From the NCBI GenBank assembly GCA_030148165.1, contig JASBTZ010000008.1:1-64000 (forward strand): DNA of 64,000 nucleotides. Reading direction: 5' to 3'. Position 1 is the stretch's first letter, and every line of letters starts with the position of its first letter. Of the stretch, positions 16,423 through 26,557 are shown piece by piece. The translations under genes were made by a program, and so were the position numbers. Below the pieces are notes generated by a model that made no database searches, was not told where the DNA came from, and saw only the letters and a program-made list of their open reading frames with translations. The stretch comes from Bacteroidota bacterium (GTDB lineage Bacteria > Bacteroidota > Bacteroidia > Flavobacteriales_D > Crocinitomicaceae).

Positions 16423-18509
16423 TGATGAGGTTTCGGAAATATCTGTTTAGCATTTTATTGATGTCTGGACCGTTATTTAGTCTTGCACAAAATGAAACGG
16501 AGAAACAGCTAATCATTCAATCGAGAATAGAGTTTATCTCAGAACAACTGGAAACAGAAGATCTTGACCTCACCGATGTGATTGCCCAACTCAACTACTA
16601 TTTTGATCATCCATTGAATTTGAATCACGCATCAATGGAGGAATTGAGACAGTTAAACCTATTGAGCGATATTCAGATTAATGAATTATTGCTGCATAGA
16701 GAACTTTATGGTAAACTGATTTCTGTCTACGAGTTGCAGGCTCTAGAATATTGGGACATGTCAACTATTAGGAGAGTCTTACCTTTTATTAAAGTGGATG
16801 ACAAACTGGAACAACTCCATGTTAACTTGAAAGAGATCATACGAAACGGAGTCTTCGAAGGGTTTGTACGCTATCAAAGAATACTTGAAGATAAAAGTGC
16901 CTACCAAAGCGTTTCTGATTCTATTCTTCAGTCAAGTAATTCTTACTATCACGGTGATCCGAATAAGTACTATACACGATTCAGGTATAGTTACCGCACA
17001 AACTTCAGCATTGGATTGACTGCCGAAAAGGATGCCGGAGAAGAGTTCTTTCAAGGTTCTCAAGCGAATGGGTTTGACTTTTACTCTGCTCATGCATACT
17101 ACGCAGGCGGAAAGTACTTGAGAACGGTAGCACTGGGTGATTACCAGATTCAAATTGGTCAGGGATTAGCGCTTTGGTCAGGATATGCATTCAGGAAGAA
17201 TGCGGATGTCATGAACATAAAACGATCTGCTATACCCTTACGTCCATACAAATCGGTTGATGAGACTCGATTTTTTCGGGGAGCCGCATGTGAATTGGGT
17301 TTAGGAAAATTTGCCCTAACAAGTTTCATTTCATACAAAGATGTGGATGCTACAGTAACGATGGACACATTAAGCAATGAGGAGATCCAGGCCAGCAGCA
17401 TTAATTTATCCGGATTGCATAGAACAAATAGTGAGATTGCACGCAAGAACAGTTTGTCAGAATTCATTTTCGGATCGAATTTCAGGTATAAGAGTCGCTC
17501 ATTCGATTTTGGACTCAGTGGAATCTACCAGTCATATGGGTCGGCATTTATTAAAGATACAACGTCCTACAATCAATTTGATTTTAGAGGAAAGGAAACA
17601 ACCGTTTTCAGTGCTGATTACAGTTGGGTGCGTCGAAATGTAAACTTCTTTGGGGAACTGGCTTATGCTGATCATTCTTCAAGCATTGCGGCATTGCAGG
17701 GAGTCTTGATTGCACTGGATCAACGGGCATCTGTATCTTTCTTATACCGCTACTATGATAAGGCCTACCATTCGTTTTACAATGCAGGCTTTTCAGAAGG
17801 AAGTAAAACACAAAACGAGCAAGGTTTGTATAGCGGAATGAGATTGTCATTAACCAGAAAACTGTCCTTGAATGCGTATGTCGATCTCTTTAGTTTTCCT
17901 TGGTTGAAATATCAGGTCGATGGACCGTCGAAAGGTCATGAATATCTCATCCAACCTACTTATAAACCAAATCGAGAGCTTGAAATATATTTCCGATTCA
18001 GAGAACAATCGCGTGAAAAGAATAGTCGTATTTCCGATGGGAGCGTAACAGAATTGGAAGCAAATATTCAGCGAAATTATCGCTTAAATTTGGCGTACAA
18101 AGTAACCGAATCTGTTCGTTTAAAGAGCAGGGTTGAATACGTGACTTTGTCAAGAGAATCTCTCGGAGATCAGGACGGGTTCATCATTACACAAGATGTA
18201 ATCTACCGACCAAAGTCAAGTCCTTTGGACCTTAGTATGAGGTATGCACTTTTTGATACGGATAGTTACGACACCCGGATTTACACCTATGAGAATAATG
18301 CCCTATATACTTTTTCGATTCCAGCGTATTACTACCGTGGAAGCCGCGCTTATGTACTTTTACGATACACCTTCTTTAGAAAACTGGATCTGTGGATCCG
18401 TTATGGTGTGAGTGTTTTTGACAACCGCGACTCGATTGGTTCCGGTCCTGAAGAAATAAGTGGTAATCGTAAAACAGATCTAACTATTCAGCTCAGATTA
18501 AAGCTCTAG
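16422..18509 (+). CDS. Helix-hairpin-helix protein with a C-terminal outer-membrane barrel
   Basis: 695 residues. A signal peptide (to about SLAQ, residue 22) is followed by a helix-hairpin-helix segment around residues 60-125 (LNLNHASMEELRQLNLLSD, with a second turn at GKLISVYELQAL). The remaining 550 or so residues are beta-rich and look like an outer-membrane barrel. Helix-hairpin-helix domains usually bind DNA, so a surface or periplasmic DNA-handling role is conceivable, but this is inference. Last gene of the 15123-18509 operon. Its stop shares the palindrome CTAG with the stop of the convergent dnaX reading. Confidence 0.82.
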   Translation: MMRFRKYLFSILLMSGPLFSLAQNETEKQLIIQSRIEFISEQLETEDLDLTDVIAQLNYYFDHPLNLNHASMEELRQLNLLSDIQINELLLHRELYGKLISVYELQALEYWDMSTIRRVLPFIKVDDKLEQLHVNLKEIIRNGVFEGFVRYQRILEDKSAYQSVSDSILQSSNSYYHGDPNKYYTRFRYSYRTNFSIGLTAEKDAGEEFFQGSQANGFDFYSAHAYYAGGKYLRTVALGDYQIQIGQGLALWSGYAFRKNADVMNIKRSAIPLRPYKSVDETRFFRGAACELGLGKFALTSFISYKDVDATVTMDTLSNEEIQASSINLSGLHRTNSEIARKNSLSEFIFGSNFRYKSRSFDFGLSGIYQSYGSAFIKDTTSYNQFDFRGKETTVFSADYSWVRRNVNFFGELAYADHSSSIAALQGVLIALDQRASVSFLYRYYDKAYHSFYNAGFSEGSKTQNEQGLYSGMRLSLTRKLSLNAYVDLFSFPWLKYQVDGPSKGHEYLIQPTYKPNRELEIYFRFREQSREKNSRISDGSVTELEANIQRNYRLNLAYKVTESVRLKSRVEYVTLSRESLGDQDGFIITQDVIYRPKSSPLDLSMRYALFDTDSYDTRIYTYENNALYTFSIPAYYYRGSRAYVLLRYTFFRKLDLWIRYGVSVFDNRDSIGSGPEEISGNRKTDLTIQLRLKL

Positions 18510-19120
18510 TATTCAATGTCCAGATTAAAAGTTGACTTGAGAGAATGGAGATTTGGATTCTTCCGAGCCATCTTGGTAAATTTGTCTTTTCCCGAAATGT
18601 ATTTCACTTCCTCTCCGGCATTTTTACTCATTTCAACTACAACATTCACTGAATAATTTTTTACCTTTTTTCGAAGTTCGCTTACAAAGTCGTTTATCAG
18701 TGGTGTACAGATATCAAACTGTGCCTGATTGTCAACTTCCAGAACGTATAAGTGTTCTTCCTTAACTACAGGATCGCGCTTCACCAATGCACTAAAGAAT
18801 GATTCATGACCTTCCTTTTTATGGACAAAGGCAATTTGTCTCCAAAATCGCTTAATATCGTCAATTGAGTATGCCTCTTTTGGCATATCATTGATGTTGA
18901 TTGAACTTTCCGGTGCAAGATCCGGTGAAAGCATTTTCTTAATCGATAGCGTAGAGCTTTTGAGTTTGCCGGTTGGTTCTTTGAGACTTTTGATCTTCGG
19001 CTGTTCCTGGACAACAGGTTTATCTTCTTTGATAACCGGTTTGTTTTTGACTTTAGAAGCTTTCTCACGTAGATCCTGATCAGGAAAAGGAATGATCTTA
19101 ACCTTGTCCGTCAGGCATTT
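18506..19120 (-). CDS. dnaX: dnaX tau-specific C-terminal extension (reached by -1 shift)
   Basis: This frame has no convincing start of its own at the right place; the first ATG (18934) falls in the middle of a continuous open frame that reaches back to the A run of dnaX. Read by a -1 shift there, it adds about 200 residues: a lysine/proline-rich linker and then a domain ending in NPNLHSLKSTFNLDIEY, which matches the C terminus of Bacteroidetes DnaX (tau). The combined product would be 573 residues, the usual family length. In other bacteria tau contacts the polymerase core and the DnaB helicase. The alternative is a homopolymer sequencing error. Confidence 0.8.
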   Translation of the reverse strand, partial: KCLTDKVKIIPFPDQDLREKASKVKNKPVIKEDKPVVQEQPKIKSLKEPTGKLKSSTLSIKKMLSPDLAPESSININDMPKEAYSIDDIKRFWRQIAFVHKKEGHESFFSALVKRDPVVKEEHLYVLEVDNQAQFDICTPLINDFVSELRKKVKNYSVNVVVEMSKNAGEEVKYISGKDKFTKMARKNPNLHSLKSTFNLDIEY

Positions 19121-20226
19121 TTTTTTTCTTGCTCCGCTTTAATGGAACACAGTTGCATGAGAGCCATCTCGACCAGGAGCCGTTGATTCTTAGAAGCTTT
19201 ATACTCCACATCTGCCTGGCTGAGAACACCCAAAGCCCGAACAATGAAACTACCATCTAACTCTTTAGACTGTGCTACATAGCGTTCCTGTGTTGACTCT
19301 CCAACTTCAAGTAACCCTGCGGTACGAACATCTTTGCAGACCAGTAGATTTCTGAAATGATCCGCGAGTCCTACAATGAAATTATGAGGATCAAAACCAT
19401 GTTCAATAATATCATTGAGTAATAGCATTGATCCTGGAATATCTTCTTTGAGTGCATAATCGACAATTCGGAAATAGTAATCGTAATCGAGAATATTTAA
19501 GTTGTCAATGACATTCTGGTAGGTAATCGTATTACCGGAGAAGGTTACTATCTGATCAAAGATCGACAGTGCGTCACGAAGTGCTCCATCTGCTTTTTGT
19601 GCAATAACATGTAACGCTTCACTTTCTGCGTCAATTCCTTCTTTCTTGGCGATTTCTCCTAAATGCTCTGCTATGTCTTTAACCTTGATACGATTAAAGT
19701 CGAAAATCTGACAGCGTGAAAGAATTGTAGGAATAATCTTGTGTTTTTCCGTCGTCGCCAATATAAAAATAGCATGCTTTGGCGGTTCCTCCAAGGTCTT
19801 TAGAAATGCATTAAATGCACTTGTTGACAACATGTGAACCTCATCGATGATATAGACCTTGTAGTTTCCTAGCTGTGGACCAACCCGAACCTGATCGATC
19901 AGATTACGGATATCTTCAACAGAATTATTCGATGCAGCATCAAGTTCATATACGTTTAATGATGCCCCGGAATTGAAGGACTCACACGATTCACATTGAT
20001 TACATGCCTCGAAATTTTCCGTCAGATTCGAACAGTTGATGGTTTTCGCCAGAATCCTTGCAGTAGAAGTTTTACCTACTCCGCGCGATCCACAGAACAA
20101 GAATGCCTGAGCTAAATGATCGTTTTTGATTGCATTTTTGAGCGTAGCCGTAATCGACTTTTGGCCAACAACCGTATCAAAGGTTTGTGGTCTGTATTTT
20201 CGGGCCGAAACAACAAAATCACTCAT
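19111..20226 (-). CDS. dnaX: DNA polymerase III gamma/tau subunit (gamma reading)
   Basis: 371 residues in the zero frame. This is the clamp-loader ATPase. Walker A is GSRGVGKT (46-53), the zinc module uses C65, C75, C78 and C81, Walker B is DEVH (128-131), sensor 1 is ATTE (157-160) and the SRC motif is at 170-172. Collar residues follow to about 360. The frame then enters a run of ten A and ends three codons later, so it codes only the short gamma-type product. A -7 box lies six bases before the start. Confidence 0.95.
   Translation of the reverse strand: MSDFVVSARKYRPQTFDTVVGQKSITATLKNAIKNDHLAQAFLFCGSRGVGKTSTARILAKTINCSNLTENFEACNQCESCESFNSGASLNVYELDAASNNSVEDIRNLIDQVRVGPQLGNYKVYIIDEVHMLSTSAFNAFLKTLEEPPKHAIFILATTEKHKIIPTILSRCQIFDFNRIKVKDIAEHLGEIAKKEGIDAESEALHVIAQKADGALRDALSIFDQIVTFSGNTITYQNVIDNLNILDYDYYFRIVDYALKEDIPGSMLLLNDIIEHGFDPHNFIVGLADHFRNLLVCKDVRTAGLLEVGESTQERYVAQSKELDGSFIVRALGVLSQADVEYKASKNQRLLVEMALMQLCSIKAEQEKKNA
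19118..19127 (-). other. A10 slippery run in dnaX (frameshift or transcriptional slippage site)
   Basis: On the coding strand, GAA-AAA-AAA-AAT-GCC-TGA. Ten uninterrupted A are followed almost at once by the zero-frame stop. Shifting by -1, or adding one A by polymerase slippage, continues into the 200-residue tau extension. A perfect palindrome (CCTGATCAGG) lies about 30 bases downstream but has no loop, so it is a poor stimulator. Confidence 0.7.
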
Positions 20227-20231
20227 AAGAA

Positions 20232-20239
20232 CAAATATA
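20232..20239 (-). promoter_or_regulatory. TATATTTG, -7 promoter box for dnaX
   Basis: Perfect TANNTTTG on the minus strand, six bases before the dnaX ATG, implying a very short leader. Confidence 0.55.
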
Positions 20240-20308
20240 CTTGAAATCTGTACTCGATCTTATAACTGTTGATAACTCATGGTAAAATCCATGGCAATGT
20301 GCTTGTTT

Positions 20309-20761
20309 TTACTCCAGAATTTCGATGGAATCGATGCTGTCTCCTTGCTCGATGTCATCAACTATATCAACCCCTTCTATGACCTTGCCAAAACAAGTGT
20401 GATTTCTATCCAAATGGGCTGTATTGTTTCGCGAGTGACAAACGAAGAATTGTGATCCTCCTGTATTTCTTCCAGCGTGAGCCATTGATAAAACTCCCCG
20501 GTCATGAAATTGATTATCTCCTTCTGTTTCACAATCGATGGTGTATCCCGGACCACCCGTACCAGGCATGCCATGCGCTCCTTCACGAGTATTCGGACAA
20601 CCACCTTGAATAACGAAATCAGGTATTACGCGATGCCATTTAAGACCATCGTAATAACCATCTTTCGCAAGCTTAACAAAATTAGCAACAGTCTTAGGAG
20701 CATCGTTTTCATAGAACTCTACAGTCATGTCTCCTTTATTCGTATGTATAATTCCTTTCAT
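20309..20761 (-). CDS. Cyclophilin-type peptidyl-prolyl isomerase
   Basis: 150 residues from the ATG at 20761. An upstream TTG at 20776 lies inside a perfect -7 box and cannot be used. Cyclophilin motifs are complete: FHRVIPDFVIQGG-like segment (WHRVIPDFVIQGGCP), then GVLSMAH, SQFFVCH and HLDRNHTCFGKVI. There is no signal peptide, so the enzyme is cytoplasmic. It assists folding by proline isomerisation. It lies 82 bases downstream of dnaX's start, in the same direction but with its own promoter. Confidence 0.93.
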   Translation of the reverse strand: MKGIIHTNKGDMTVEFYENDAPKTVANFVKLAKDGYYDGLKWHRVIPDFVIQGGCPNTREGAHGMPGTGGPGYTIDCETEGDNQFHDRGVLSMAHAGRNTGGSQFFVCHSRNNTAHLDRNHTCFGKVIEGVDIVDDIEQGDSIDSIEILE

Positions 20762-20773
20762 CTTTTTTTTCTG

Positions 20774-20781
20774 CAAAGATA
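20774..20781 (-). promoter_or_regulatory. TATCTTTG, -7 box for the cyclophilin gene, with upstream TTTG
   Basis: Perfect TANNTTTG on the minus strand, 13 bases before the ATG. A TTTG lies 21 bases further upstream, close to the known -33/-7 spacing, making this the best complete promoter in the window. It is back to back with the bshC promoter. Confidence 0.65.
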
Positions 20782-20821
20782 GGTTCTTGTCGTTTTACCG
20801 ATCAAATCATCAGCTAAATTT

Positions 20822-20829
20822 TATTTTTG
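20822..20829 (+). promoter_or_regulatory. TATTTTTG, -7 promoter box for bshC
   Basis: Perfect TANNTTTG; the bshC ATG starts five bases after the last G, predicting a leaderless message. Confidence 0.6.
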
Positions 20830-20833
20830 TTCT

Positions 20834-22417
20834 ATGCAGCGGTATAAATTCCATCGATCCTTCACGGATATTTTCAATGATCAGCACGTAAGTCTTGTAT
20901 ATGATCAGGAACGTTATCTTTCATTTATTCGAAATAACTTCAGTCTTGATGCATTTGAAGACCAGATTGAGCTGAAATCAAATCAGTTTGAAAAAACGAA
21001 GCGCGAAACATTGGTAACGGCGTTGAAGGAACAGTATCGCGAAACAGACATTGATGATTGTGTACAGAAAAACATCGACGCTTTAATTAACGATAAAACC
21101 TTTACGATAACTACCGGTCATCAACTTTCGCTTTTTACCGGTCCATTATACTTCGTCGTCAAGATCCTTCATGTGATCCGGCTCTGTGAGAAATTAAACG
21201 AACAATATCCGGAGAATCACTTTGTACCTGTCTACTGGATGGCCACAGAGGATCATGATTTTGAGGAGATCAATCATTGCAACATCTTTAACAAGGTGAT
21301 TAAATGGGACATAGACGCAAAAGGTCCGGTGGGTAGACTGGATGCACAGCTCGATGAGGTAAGGGATGAGCTTCACGATTTATTTCAGAGGAATCCCGAA
21401 AGTGAAATCCATCAGTTGATAGATAAGTACCAGGGTCAGAACTACGCGCAGGCAATGCGAAATCTGGTGAATGAACTTTTCGGTGAACATGGTTTGGTTA
21501 TCATCGATGGAGATCATGTCGATCTGAAACAATCGTTTAATAATATAACCAAAAAGGAATTAACAGAACATTTCTCTTATAGCGCCGTGGTGAGCACAAG
21601 CAAACGCTTAAATCAACAGGGTGTTCCGCCTCAGGTAAATCCGCGAAAGATTAACTTATTCTATATAGATAAGGGTATTCGGTCGCGAATAGAAGCCACT
21701 GAAACAGGCTATTCAATAGAAGGAGTTGGAGAATTTAATGAAGTTGATCTCTTAAAGATGGTTGACGAACATCCTGAGCGATTCTCTCCCAACGTCGTAT
21801 TAAGACCGGTTTATCAGGAATTTATTTTACCAAACCTGGCCTATATAGGTGGAGTGGGAGAAATATCCTATTGGCTGCAGTTAAAAGATGTTTTTGAAGC
21901 AGTTGATCTTTTGTATCCGCTGATACAGATAAGAAACAGTGTGCTATGGGTCGAACAGGCCGTCACAAATAAACGTGAGCGTTTGGACATACAGCTGGAG
22001 GATGTTTTTAAAGATGCGGATCATCTCAAGAAGAATTACGTGCAGTCGAATGAATCGGACTCACTGGATTTTGAGGAGCTGGACTCTCTACATTCCAAAC
22101 TGGCGAAAGTTCTTGATCAATTGGTGAATGATGTAGATCCCGGTATGAATAAGTATGCCCAAGCTGAAATTGCCCGTCTTGACAAACAAATTTCGACGAT
22201 CAAGGAGAAGATGATCCGTGCTTACAAGAAAAGACATGAAGATGCTATGAAAGGTATTGACTTCATAAAAGATCGCTTGTTCCCTGATGGTCAACTACAG
22301 GAACGCAAGGTAAATTTCTTCCAGTTCTGTCCGGATGGCGATTATCGAAATAAACTAGGCATGTTGTATCGAAGTATTGACCCCATTGAAAAAGATCTGA
22401 TCGTAATTCGTGAATGA
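20834..22417 (+). CDS. bshC: Bacillithiol synthase (cysteine-adding enzyme)
   Basis: 527 residues, the usual size. BshC joins cysteine to glucosaminyl-malate, the last step of bacillithiol synthesis. The family segments TTGHQLSLFTGPLYF, VPVYWMATEDHDFEEI and a C-terminal FFQFCP region are recognisable, with the long coiled-coil helix pair in the C-terminal third. BshB1, the preceding enzyme in the pathway, is coded at 49591 in this window; I do not see BshA. The gene is alone on its strand with a near-leaderless promoter. Confidence 0.93.
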   Translation: MQRYKFHRSFTDIFNDQHVSLVYDQERYLSFIRNNFSLDAFEDQIELKSNQFEKTKRETLVTALKEQYRETDIDDCVQKNIDALINDKTFTITTGHQLSLFTGPLYFVVKILHVIRLCEKLNEQYPENHFVPVYWMATEDHDFEEINHCNIFNKVIKWDIDAKGPVGRLDAQLDEVRDELHDLFQRNPESEIHQLIDKYQGQNYAQAMRNLVNELFGEHGLVIIDGDHVDLKQSFNNITKKELTEHFSYSAVVSTSKRLNQQGVPPQVNPRKINLFYIDKGIRSRIEATETGYSIEGVGEFNEVDLLKMVDEHPERFSPNVVLRPVYQEFILPNLAYIGGVGEISYWLQLKDVFEAVDLLYPLIQIRNSVLWVEQAVTNKRERLDIQLEDVFKDADHLKKNYVQSNESDSLDFEELDSLHSKLAKVLDQLVNDVDPGMNKYAQAEIARLDKQISTIKEKMIRAYKKRHEDAMKGIDFIKDRLFPDGQLQERKVNFFQFCPDGDYRNKLGMLYRSIDPIEKDLIVIRE

Positions 22418-22451
22418 CAAAATAATCGGCCGTCAATTGCGTTTGTAAAGC

Positions 22452-22459
22452 TACATTTG
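22452..22459 (+). promoter_or_regulatory. TACATTTG, -7 promoter box for the TonB-type receptor
   Basis: Perfect TANNTTTG; the ATG begins five bases after the last G, the same spacing as at bshC, msrA, the SpoIIE gene and the MFS gene. Confidence 0.6.
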
Positions 22460-22463
22460 CCGC

Positions 22464-25118
22464 ATGCAGAAACTACTTCTAATCTGTTTATTCCTGTACG
22501 GAACCTTCGCCTTTTCTCAGACTACCGGGATCAAAGGTCGATGTACTGATTCCAGAGGTAAAGCTGTAAATGTCGTTATCAAGTCAAGAGCATCAGATGA
22601 AGTTGTCTGGACGGACTCACTTGGAAATTATCAAATTACATTTAATAAGGCGGGCTTGGTAGAGGTGTTCTACAAAATTCCGAGTGCCGATTTGGATACG
22701 GCCATCTCCTACGTTTTAGTTGAAGGAGAGATAAGCCTGGTTTCGGATATTAAGTTTCCATTTCAAGCTGTAGACCCCACTATTGTTATACGAAACAGAA
22801 TTGAACCATTTGGTCTCAATGATATAAAATTAATTGATCTTGGATTGCTGCCAAGAGGTGGAGTCGAAAACCTGCTTATCTACAGCGGCATCGGTGTAAG
22901 CTCGAACAATGAATTAACTTCTAACTACAACGTAAGGGGAGGAGCTTATACGGAGAATCTGGTATATGTTAATGGCTTTAAAGTATACCGACCGTTTTTG
23001 GCGAGAGCAGGTCAACAGGAAGGAATGAGTTTTATCCATAGTGCGCTGGTTCAGTCCATTCGTTTTTCTGCAGGCGGCTTTGAAAACAGATACGGTGATC
23101 GACTTAGCTCGGTTTTGGATATTGAGTATAAGACACCGGACTCACTACGCGGTTCAGCAATGGCTTCCTTGTTGGGTGTTGAATCTCATTTGGAACACAA
23201 AGTCAACTCACGATTAAACTTCTTGGTGGGAGCCAGATACCGGTCTAATGGCTACTTATTGAACTCACTGCCAACTAAAGGTGCTTACAATCCTGTTTTC
23301 TGGGATGCACAGTTCCTTACTAACTATGCCATTAATGAAAACTTAACATGGTCTGTTCTGGGACATTTTTCATCAAATAATTATCGTTTTTCACCTCAGA
23401 CGCAACAAACCGATTTCGGTACAGCTAATGAAGCTTATTCTTTTACAATCTATTTTGAAGGTAACGAACAAACTCGCTTTCAGACTATGATGGGAGGTAC
23501 TTCCTTAAGTTGGAATGCAGGTAAGGGAACAACACTAGACCTGTACGCTACGGTCTTCAATACAGATGAGCGCGAGTATTTTGATATTCTCGGCCAGTAT
23601 TACATTAATGAGTTAGAAACGGATCCTTCCAAGGAGGAGTTCGGTGACTCTATTTCGGTTCTGGGTATCGGGTCTTTTCTGGATCACGCTAGAAACAGAT
23701 TAAACGCAACCATCATAAACATATATCACCAGGGAATGGACACGCTCGTTCGTGGGTTTAAAGATACGTCAAGAACGAAGTTTAGGTCACATGTCCTTAA
23801 ATGGGGTGTCAATTATCAAATCGATGATTTTACCGATGTTTTGAGCGAATGGCATTTGATCGATTCAGCGGGCTATTCATTACCTCAACAGCCAGAAGAT
23901 GAAATAACCTTGTTCGAATCTATCAAGAGCGAGAACACATTGGACGCACAACGACTAACTTCGTTCATACAAATGAATTCCTTGTGGTCCCGAACACAGA
24001 AGAATAAAATAGTCAGCATTCGAAAAAAATATAAGGACAAGGAAGGAGATAAATATTACAAAACCTATACTGATACCATTCCTGAATCAGCTGCGAGATG
24101 GGCCTTGTCATTTGGGACCAGAGCAGGGTATACAACTGCTAACGAAGAGTTCTTTCTTACTCCGCGCTTGACGTTGAAATACTATCCTCGTACTTATATG
24201 GTTGAAAAAAACAAACTGGGAATTGAGCAAATCAAGCGAAGGAATGTGGAGTATCGCTTTTCAACCGGGCTTTATTATCAGCCGCCTTTTTATCGGGAAT
24301 ACAGACAATTTAATGGTGATTTGAACCTGAATGTTTTGGCTCAGAAATCATTACACCTCGTAGCCGGAACCGATGTATATTTCAGCATGTGGGAACGGGA
24401 TGATCCATTCAAGTTTACTGGGGAGATCTATTACAAGTATTTATGGGACGTCAATCCATATGAGATCGAAAACGTTCGTACGCGTTATTATGCAAGCAAC
24501 AATGCCAAGGGTTATGCTTATGGTCTTGACCTGAATGTCAATGGGCAGTTTGTAGAAGGAATAGAATCATTTTTCAAACTGGGATTTTTGTCGACCAAAG
24601 AGGATATTCTTGATGACTATTATTATGATTTTTACAATGCAGCGGGAGAAAAGATCATCTTTGGATACAGTGAGGATCAGACAGTTGTGGATAGTGTTTT
24701 AGTTGAACCGGGTTACGTGCCACGACCGACAGACCAGTGGGTAAGTTTCAGTACACTCATACAGGATAGAATGCCCGGCTTTGAAAGCTTTAGTGTTCAA
24801 ATGGGCTTGCAATACGGTTCACGATTACCGTATGGTCCACCTGATTTCTACCGATACAAAGATACACTCCGAATGAAGTCGTATTTCCGGGTTGACATAG
24901 GCTTTTCGTACGATTTTCTGTACAAACAAAAAGAAATGAAAACCTTCTGGAATAAACGCTTCACCGATGCGATCATATCGTTTGAAGTCTTCAACCTTTT
25001 GGGAGTTAACAATGTTCTATCAAAACAGTGGGTGCAGGATGTCTCAGGAAAATATTATTCCATTCCGAATTACCTGACGCAAAGAAGGTATAATCTTAAA
25101 CTGATCGTTCGTTTTTAG
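22464..25118 (+). CDS. TonB-dependent receptor with N-terminal CarboxypepD_reg domain
   Basis: 884 residues. A signal peptide (to about FAFS) precedes a carboxypeptidase-regulatory-like beta-sandwich ([18 protein letters not shown], then a DSLGNYQI segment) at about 20-110. A plug domain follows ([35 protein letters not shown]), then a long C-terminal barrel ending in an aromatic-rich strand with a final phenylalanine. Such receptors import large substrates across the outer membrane with TonB energy. The substrate is unknown; no SusD partner is adjacent. The stop shares four bases with the stop of the convergent rimK. Confidence 0.88.
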   Translation: MQKLLLICLFLYGTFAFSQTTGIKGRCTDSRGKAVNVVIKSRASDEVVWTDSLGNYQITFNKAGLVEVFYKIPSADLDTAISYVLVEGEISLVSDIKFPFQAVDPTIVIRNRIEPFGLNDIKLIDLGLLPRGGVENLLIYSGIGVSSNNELTSNYNVRGGAYTENLVYVNGFKVYRPFLARAGQQEGMSFIHSALVQSIRFSAGGFENRYGDRLSSVLDIEYKTPDSLRGSAMASLLGVESHLEHKVNSRLNFLVGARYRSNGYLLNSLPTKGAYNPVFWDAQFLTNYAINENLTWSVLGHFSSNNYRFSPQTQQTDFGTANEAYSFTIYFEGNEQTRFQTMMGGTSLSWNAGKGTTLDLYATVFNTDEREYFDILGQYYINELETDPSKEEFGDSISVLGIGSFLDHARNRLNATIINIYHQGMDTLVRGFKDTSRTKFRSHVLKWGVNYQIDDFTDVLSEWHLIDSAGYSLPQQPEDEITLFESIKSENTLDAQRLTSFIQMNSLWSRTQKNKIVSIRKKYKDKEGDKYYKTYTDTIPESAARWALSFGTRAGYTTANEEFFLTPRLTLKYYPRTYMVEKNKLGIEQIKRRNVEYRFSTGLYYQPPFYREYRQFNGDLNLNVLAQKSLHLVAGTDVYFSMWERDDPFKFTGEIYYKYLWDVNPYEIENVRTRYYASNNAKGYAYGLDLNVNGQFVEGIESFFKLGFLSTKEDILDDYYYDFYNAAGEKIIFGYSEDQTVVDSVLVEPGYVPRPTDQWVSFSTLIQDRMPGFESFSVQMGLQYGSRLPYGPPDFYRYKDTLRMKSYFRVDIGFSYDFLYKQKEMKTFWNKRFTDAIISFEVFNLLGVNNVLSKQWVQDVSGKYYSIPNYLTQRRYNLKLIVRF

Positions 25119-25990
25119 TCAGCGTGACGTTCAACGTATCGAATGATCTGCTTCGCGATGTCTTTCTTAGTAGCATTTTCAATTCCTTCCAAACCTGGAG
25201 ATGAATTTACCTCAAGTATCATGGGACCTGAATTGGATTGAAGCATGTCAACACCTGCAATTCCAAGCTTTAAAACACGCGCAGCTTTAAGGGCAGCATT
25301 TTCTTCATCTTCGGTTAGCTCTACCAGGCTTGCTGTCCCACCTCTATGAAGATTCGAGCGGAACTCTCCCTCTTTAGCCTGCCTTTTCATAGCGCCTACT
25401 ACAACCCCGTCAACGACGATAACACGTAAGTCTGCACCTTTGGCTTCTTCGATAAATTCTTGAACAATAACACGTGCTTTTAATCCCTGAAAGGCGTCTA
25501 GAACAGATTCTGCAGCAGAGCGAGTTTCCGCCAGCACAACTCCTACACCTTGTGTTCCCTCCAGCAATTTCAATACACACGGAGCACCACCAACCTGATC
25601 AATGATTCGTTTAGCATCCTTCGAAATATTCGTGAATGCTGTCTTTGGAAGATTTAGTCCAGCGCGCGAAAGAATCTGAAGGCTGCGTAATTTATCTCGG
25701 GAACGAACCAAAGCTTGTGATTCGGTAGCCGTGAAGACTTTCATCATTTCGAATTGTCGAACTACCGCTGTTCCATAAAAGGTAACGGAAGCACCAATCC
25801 GTGGAATAACCGCATCAACATCCGTGAGTTCCTTTCCCTGATAAAAGATTTTTGGCTTACGACGTTCGATTACGATATCACACTTCGTATGATCAACGAC
25901 CAGCATTTCATGGCCTCGCTGTTCGCCCGCTTCTTTCAATCTACCCGTTGAATAGAGTTTATTATTTGTAGATAAGATGACAATCTTCAT
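25115..25990 (-). CDS. rimK: RimK-family ATP-grasp glutamate ligase
   Basis: 291 residues. ATP-grasp ligase that adds glutamate to the C terminus of ribosomal protein S6 in the type enzyme. The N-terminal domain, the central [16 protein letters not shown] nucleotide-binding loop, the DLRVIVVDG strand, [18 protein letters not shown] and the C-terminal [15 protein letters not shown] metal/ATP segment are all typical. It follows the RimB-like peptidase gene after one base, so they form an operon. By analogy with rimBK loci, the pair may adjust a glutamate tail on S6 or another protein. Confidence 0.92.
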   Translation of the reverse strand: MKIVILSTNNKLYSTGRLKEAGEQRGHEMLVVDHTKCDIVIERRKPKIFYQGKELTDVDAVIPRIGASVTFYGTAVVRQFEMMKVFTATESQALVRSRDKLRSLQILSRAGLNLPKTAFTNISKDAKRIIDQVGGAPCVLKLLEGTQGVGVVLAETRSAAESVLDAFQGLKARVIVQEFIEEAKGADLRVIVVDGVVVGAMKRQAKEGEFRSNLHRGGTASLVELTEDEENAALKAARVLKLGIAGVDMLQSNSGPMILEVNSSPGLEGIENATKKDIAKQIIRYVERHAD

Positions 25991-25991
25991 A

Positions 25992-26399
25992 TCAGTGTTT
26001 CTTTTTTGTAACGTCTACTAAAAATTTATTTGCCAGAAATCTTCTCCCGATTAGGATTGGAAACTTCATGTCCGCCCTATCTGTGAGACTAAATCGTATA
26101 TCGAATACTTTATCTTTAATTTCGATTTTAGTTTGAATGATAAATCGTTTTTCCGTTTCACCATTCGAGCTTTTAACAGTTGTTTTTTTAATGATAGGCA
26201 ACACAAAGGACTTCCCGGACGAGTGGTGAGAGCTATCCAGCGGTTCGAATTCTACGTGATCTTCATCTACCTGTTTGACGAATGCACAATGTAAACTCGA
26301 AGTGTAGGCTCCTGTGTCAACCTTGACGAAGACCTTATTAAGCATTAATTCCGGAAAATTTGCTTGCTCTGTTCTACCAATAATATCTAGTTCTTTCAC
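25992..26399 (-). CDS. RimB-like retropepsin (ATP-dependent zinc protease family)
   Basis: 135 residues, one domain. The motif [13 protein letters not shown] puts the presumed catalytic aspartate at D28; later [23 protein letters not shown] and FLVDV segments match the family often labelled ATP-dependent zinc protease (DUF785), which has an aspartic-protease (retropepsin-like) fold. Members lie next to rimK and are thought to act on glutamylated protein. First gene of the pair with rimK. Confidence 0.88.
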   Translation of the reverse strand: MKELDIIGRTEQANFPELMLNKVFVKVDTGAYTSSLHCAFVKQVDEDHVEFEPLDSSHHSSGKSFVLPIIKKTTVKSSNGETEKRFIIQTKIEIKDKVFDIRFSLTDRADMKFPILIGRRFLANKFLVDVTKKKH

Positions 26400-26427
26400 T
26401 GCTTTTTCTAAAAATCAGGTGGCGAAT

Positions 26428-26463
26428 GTATCAAAAAAAAGTATCATAATGCACGTGGTATCA
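26428..26463. repeat. Three short direct repeats GTATCA
   Basis: GTATCA occurs at 26428, 26441 and 26458 in the 170-base gap between the divergent rimB and SpoIIE genes, two of the copies followed by five or more A. They could be regulator-binding sites or chance in an AT-rich region. Confidence 0.3.
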
Positions 26464-26557
26464 AAAAGTTAACATTTTGACTACAATTAAGCATATTATT
26501 CGATTTATACAAGACTTCTAATTTTCATCGGAATATCGAATAGTCCTTTGTTTTCAT

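Noticed and set aside
18506-18934. Independent 142-residue protein gene
   Set aside because: Its frame continues upstream without a stop to the dnaX A run, and its sequence is the tau C terminus.
18506-20226. dnaX as a pseudogene
   Set aside because: Both parts are intact and match the family end to end; a single -1 shift at ten A explains the break, and dnaX is essential.
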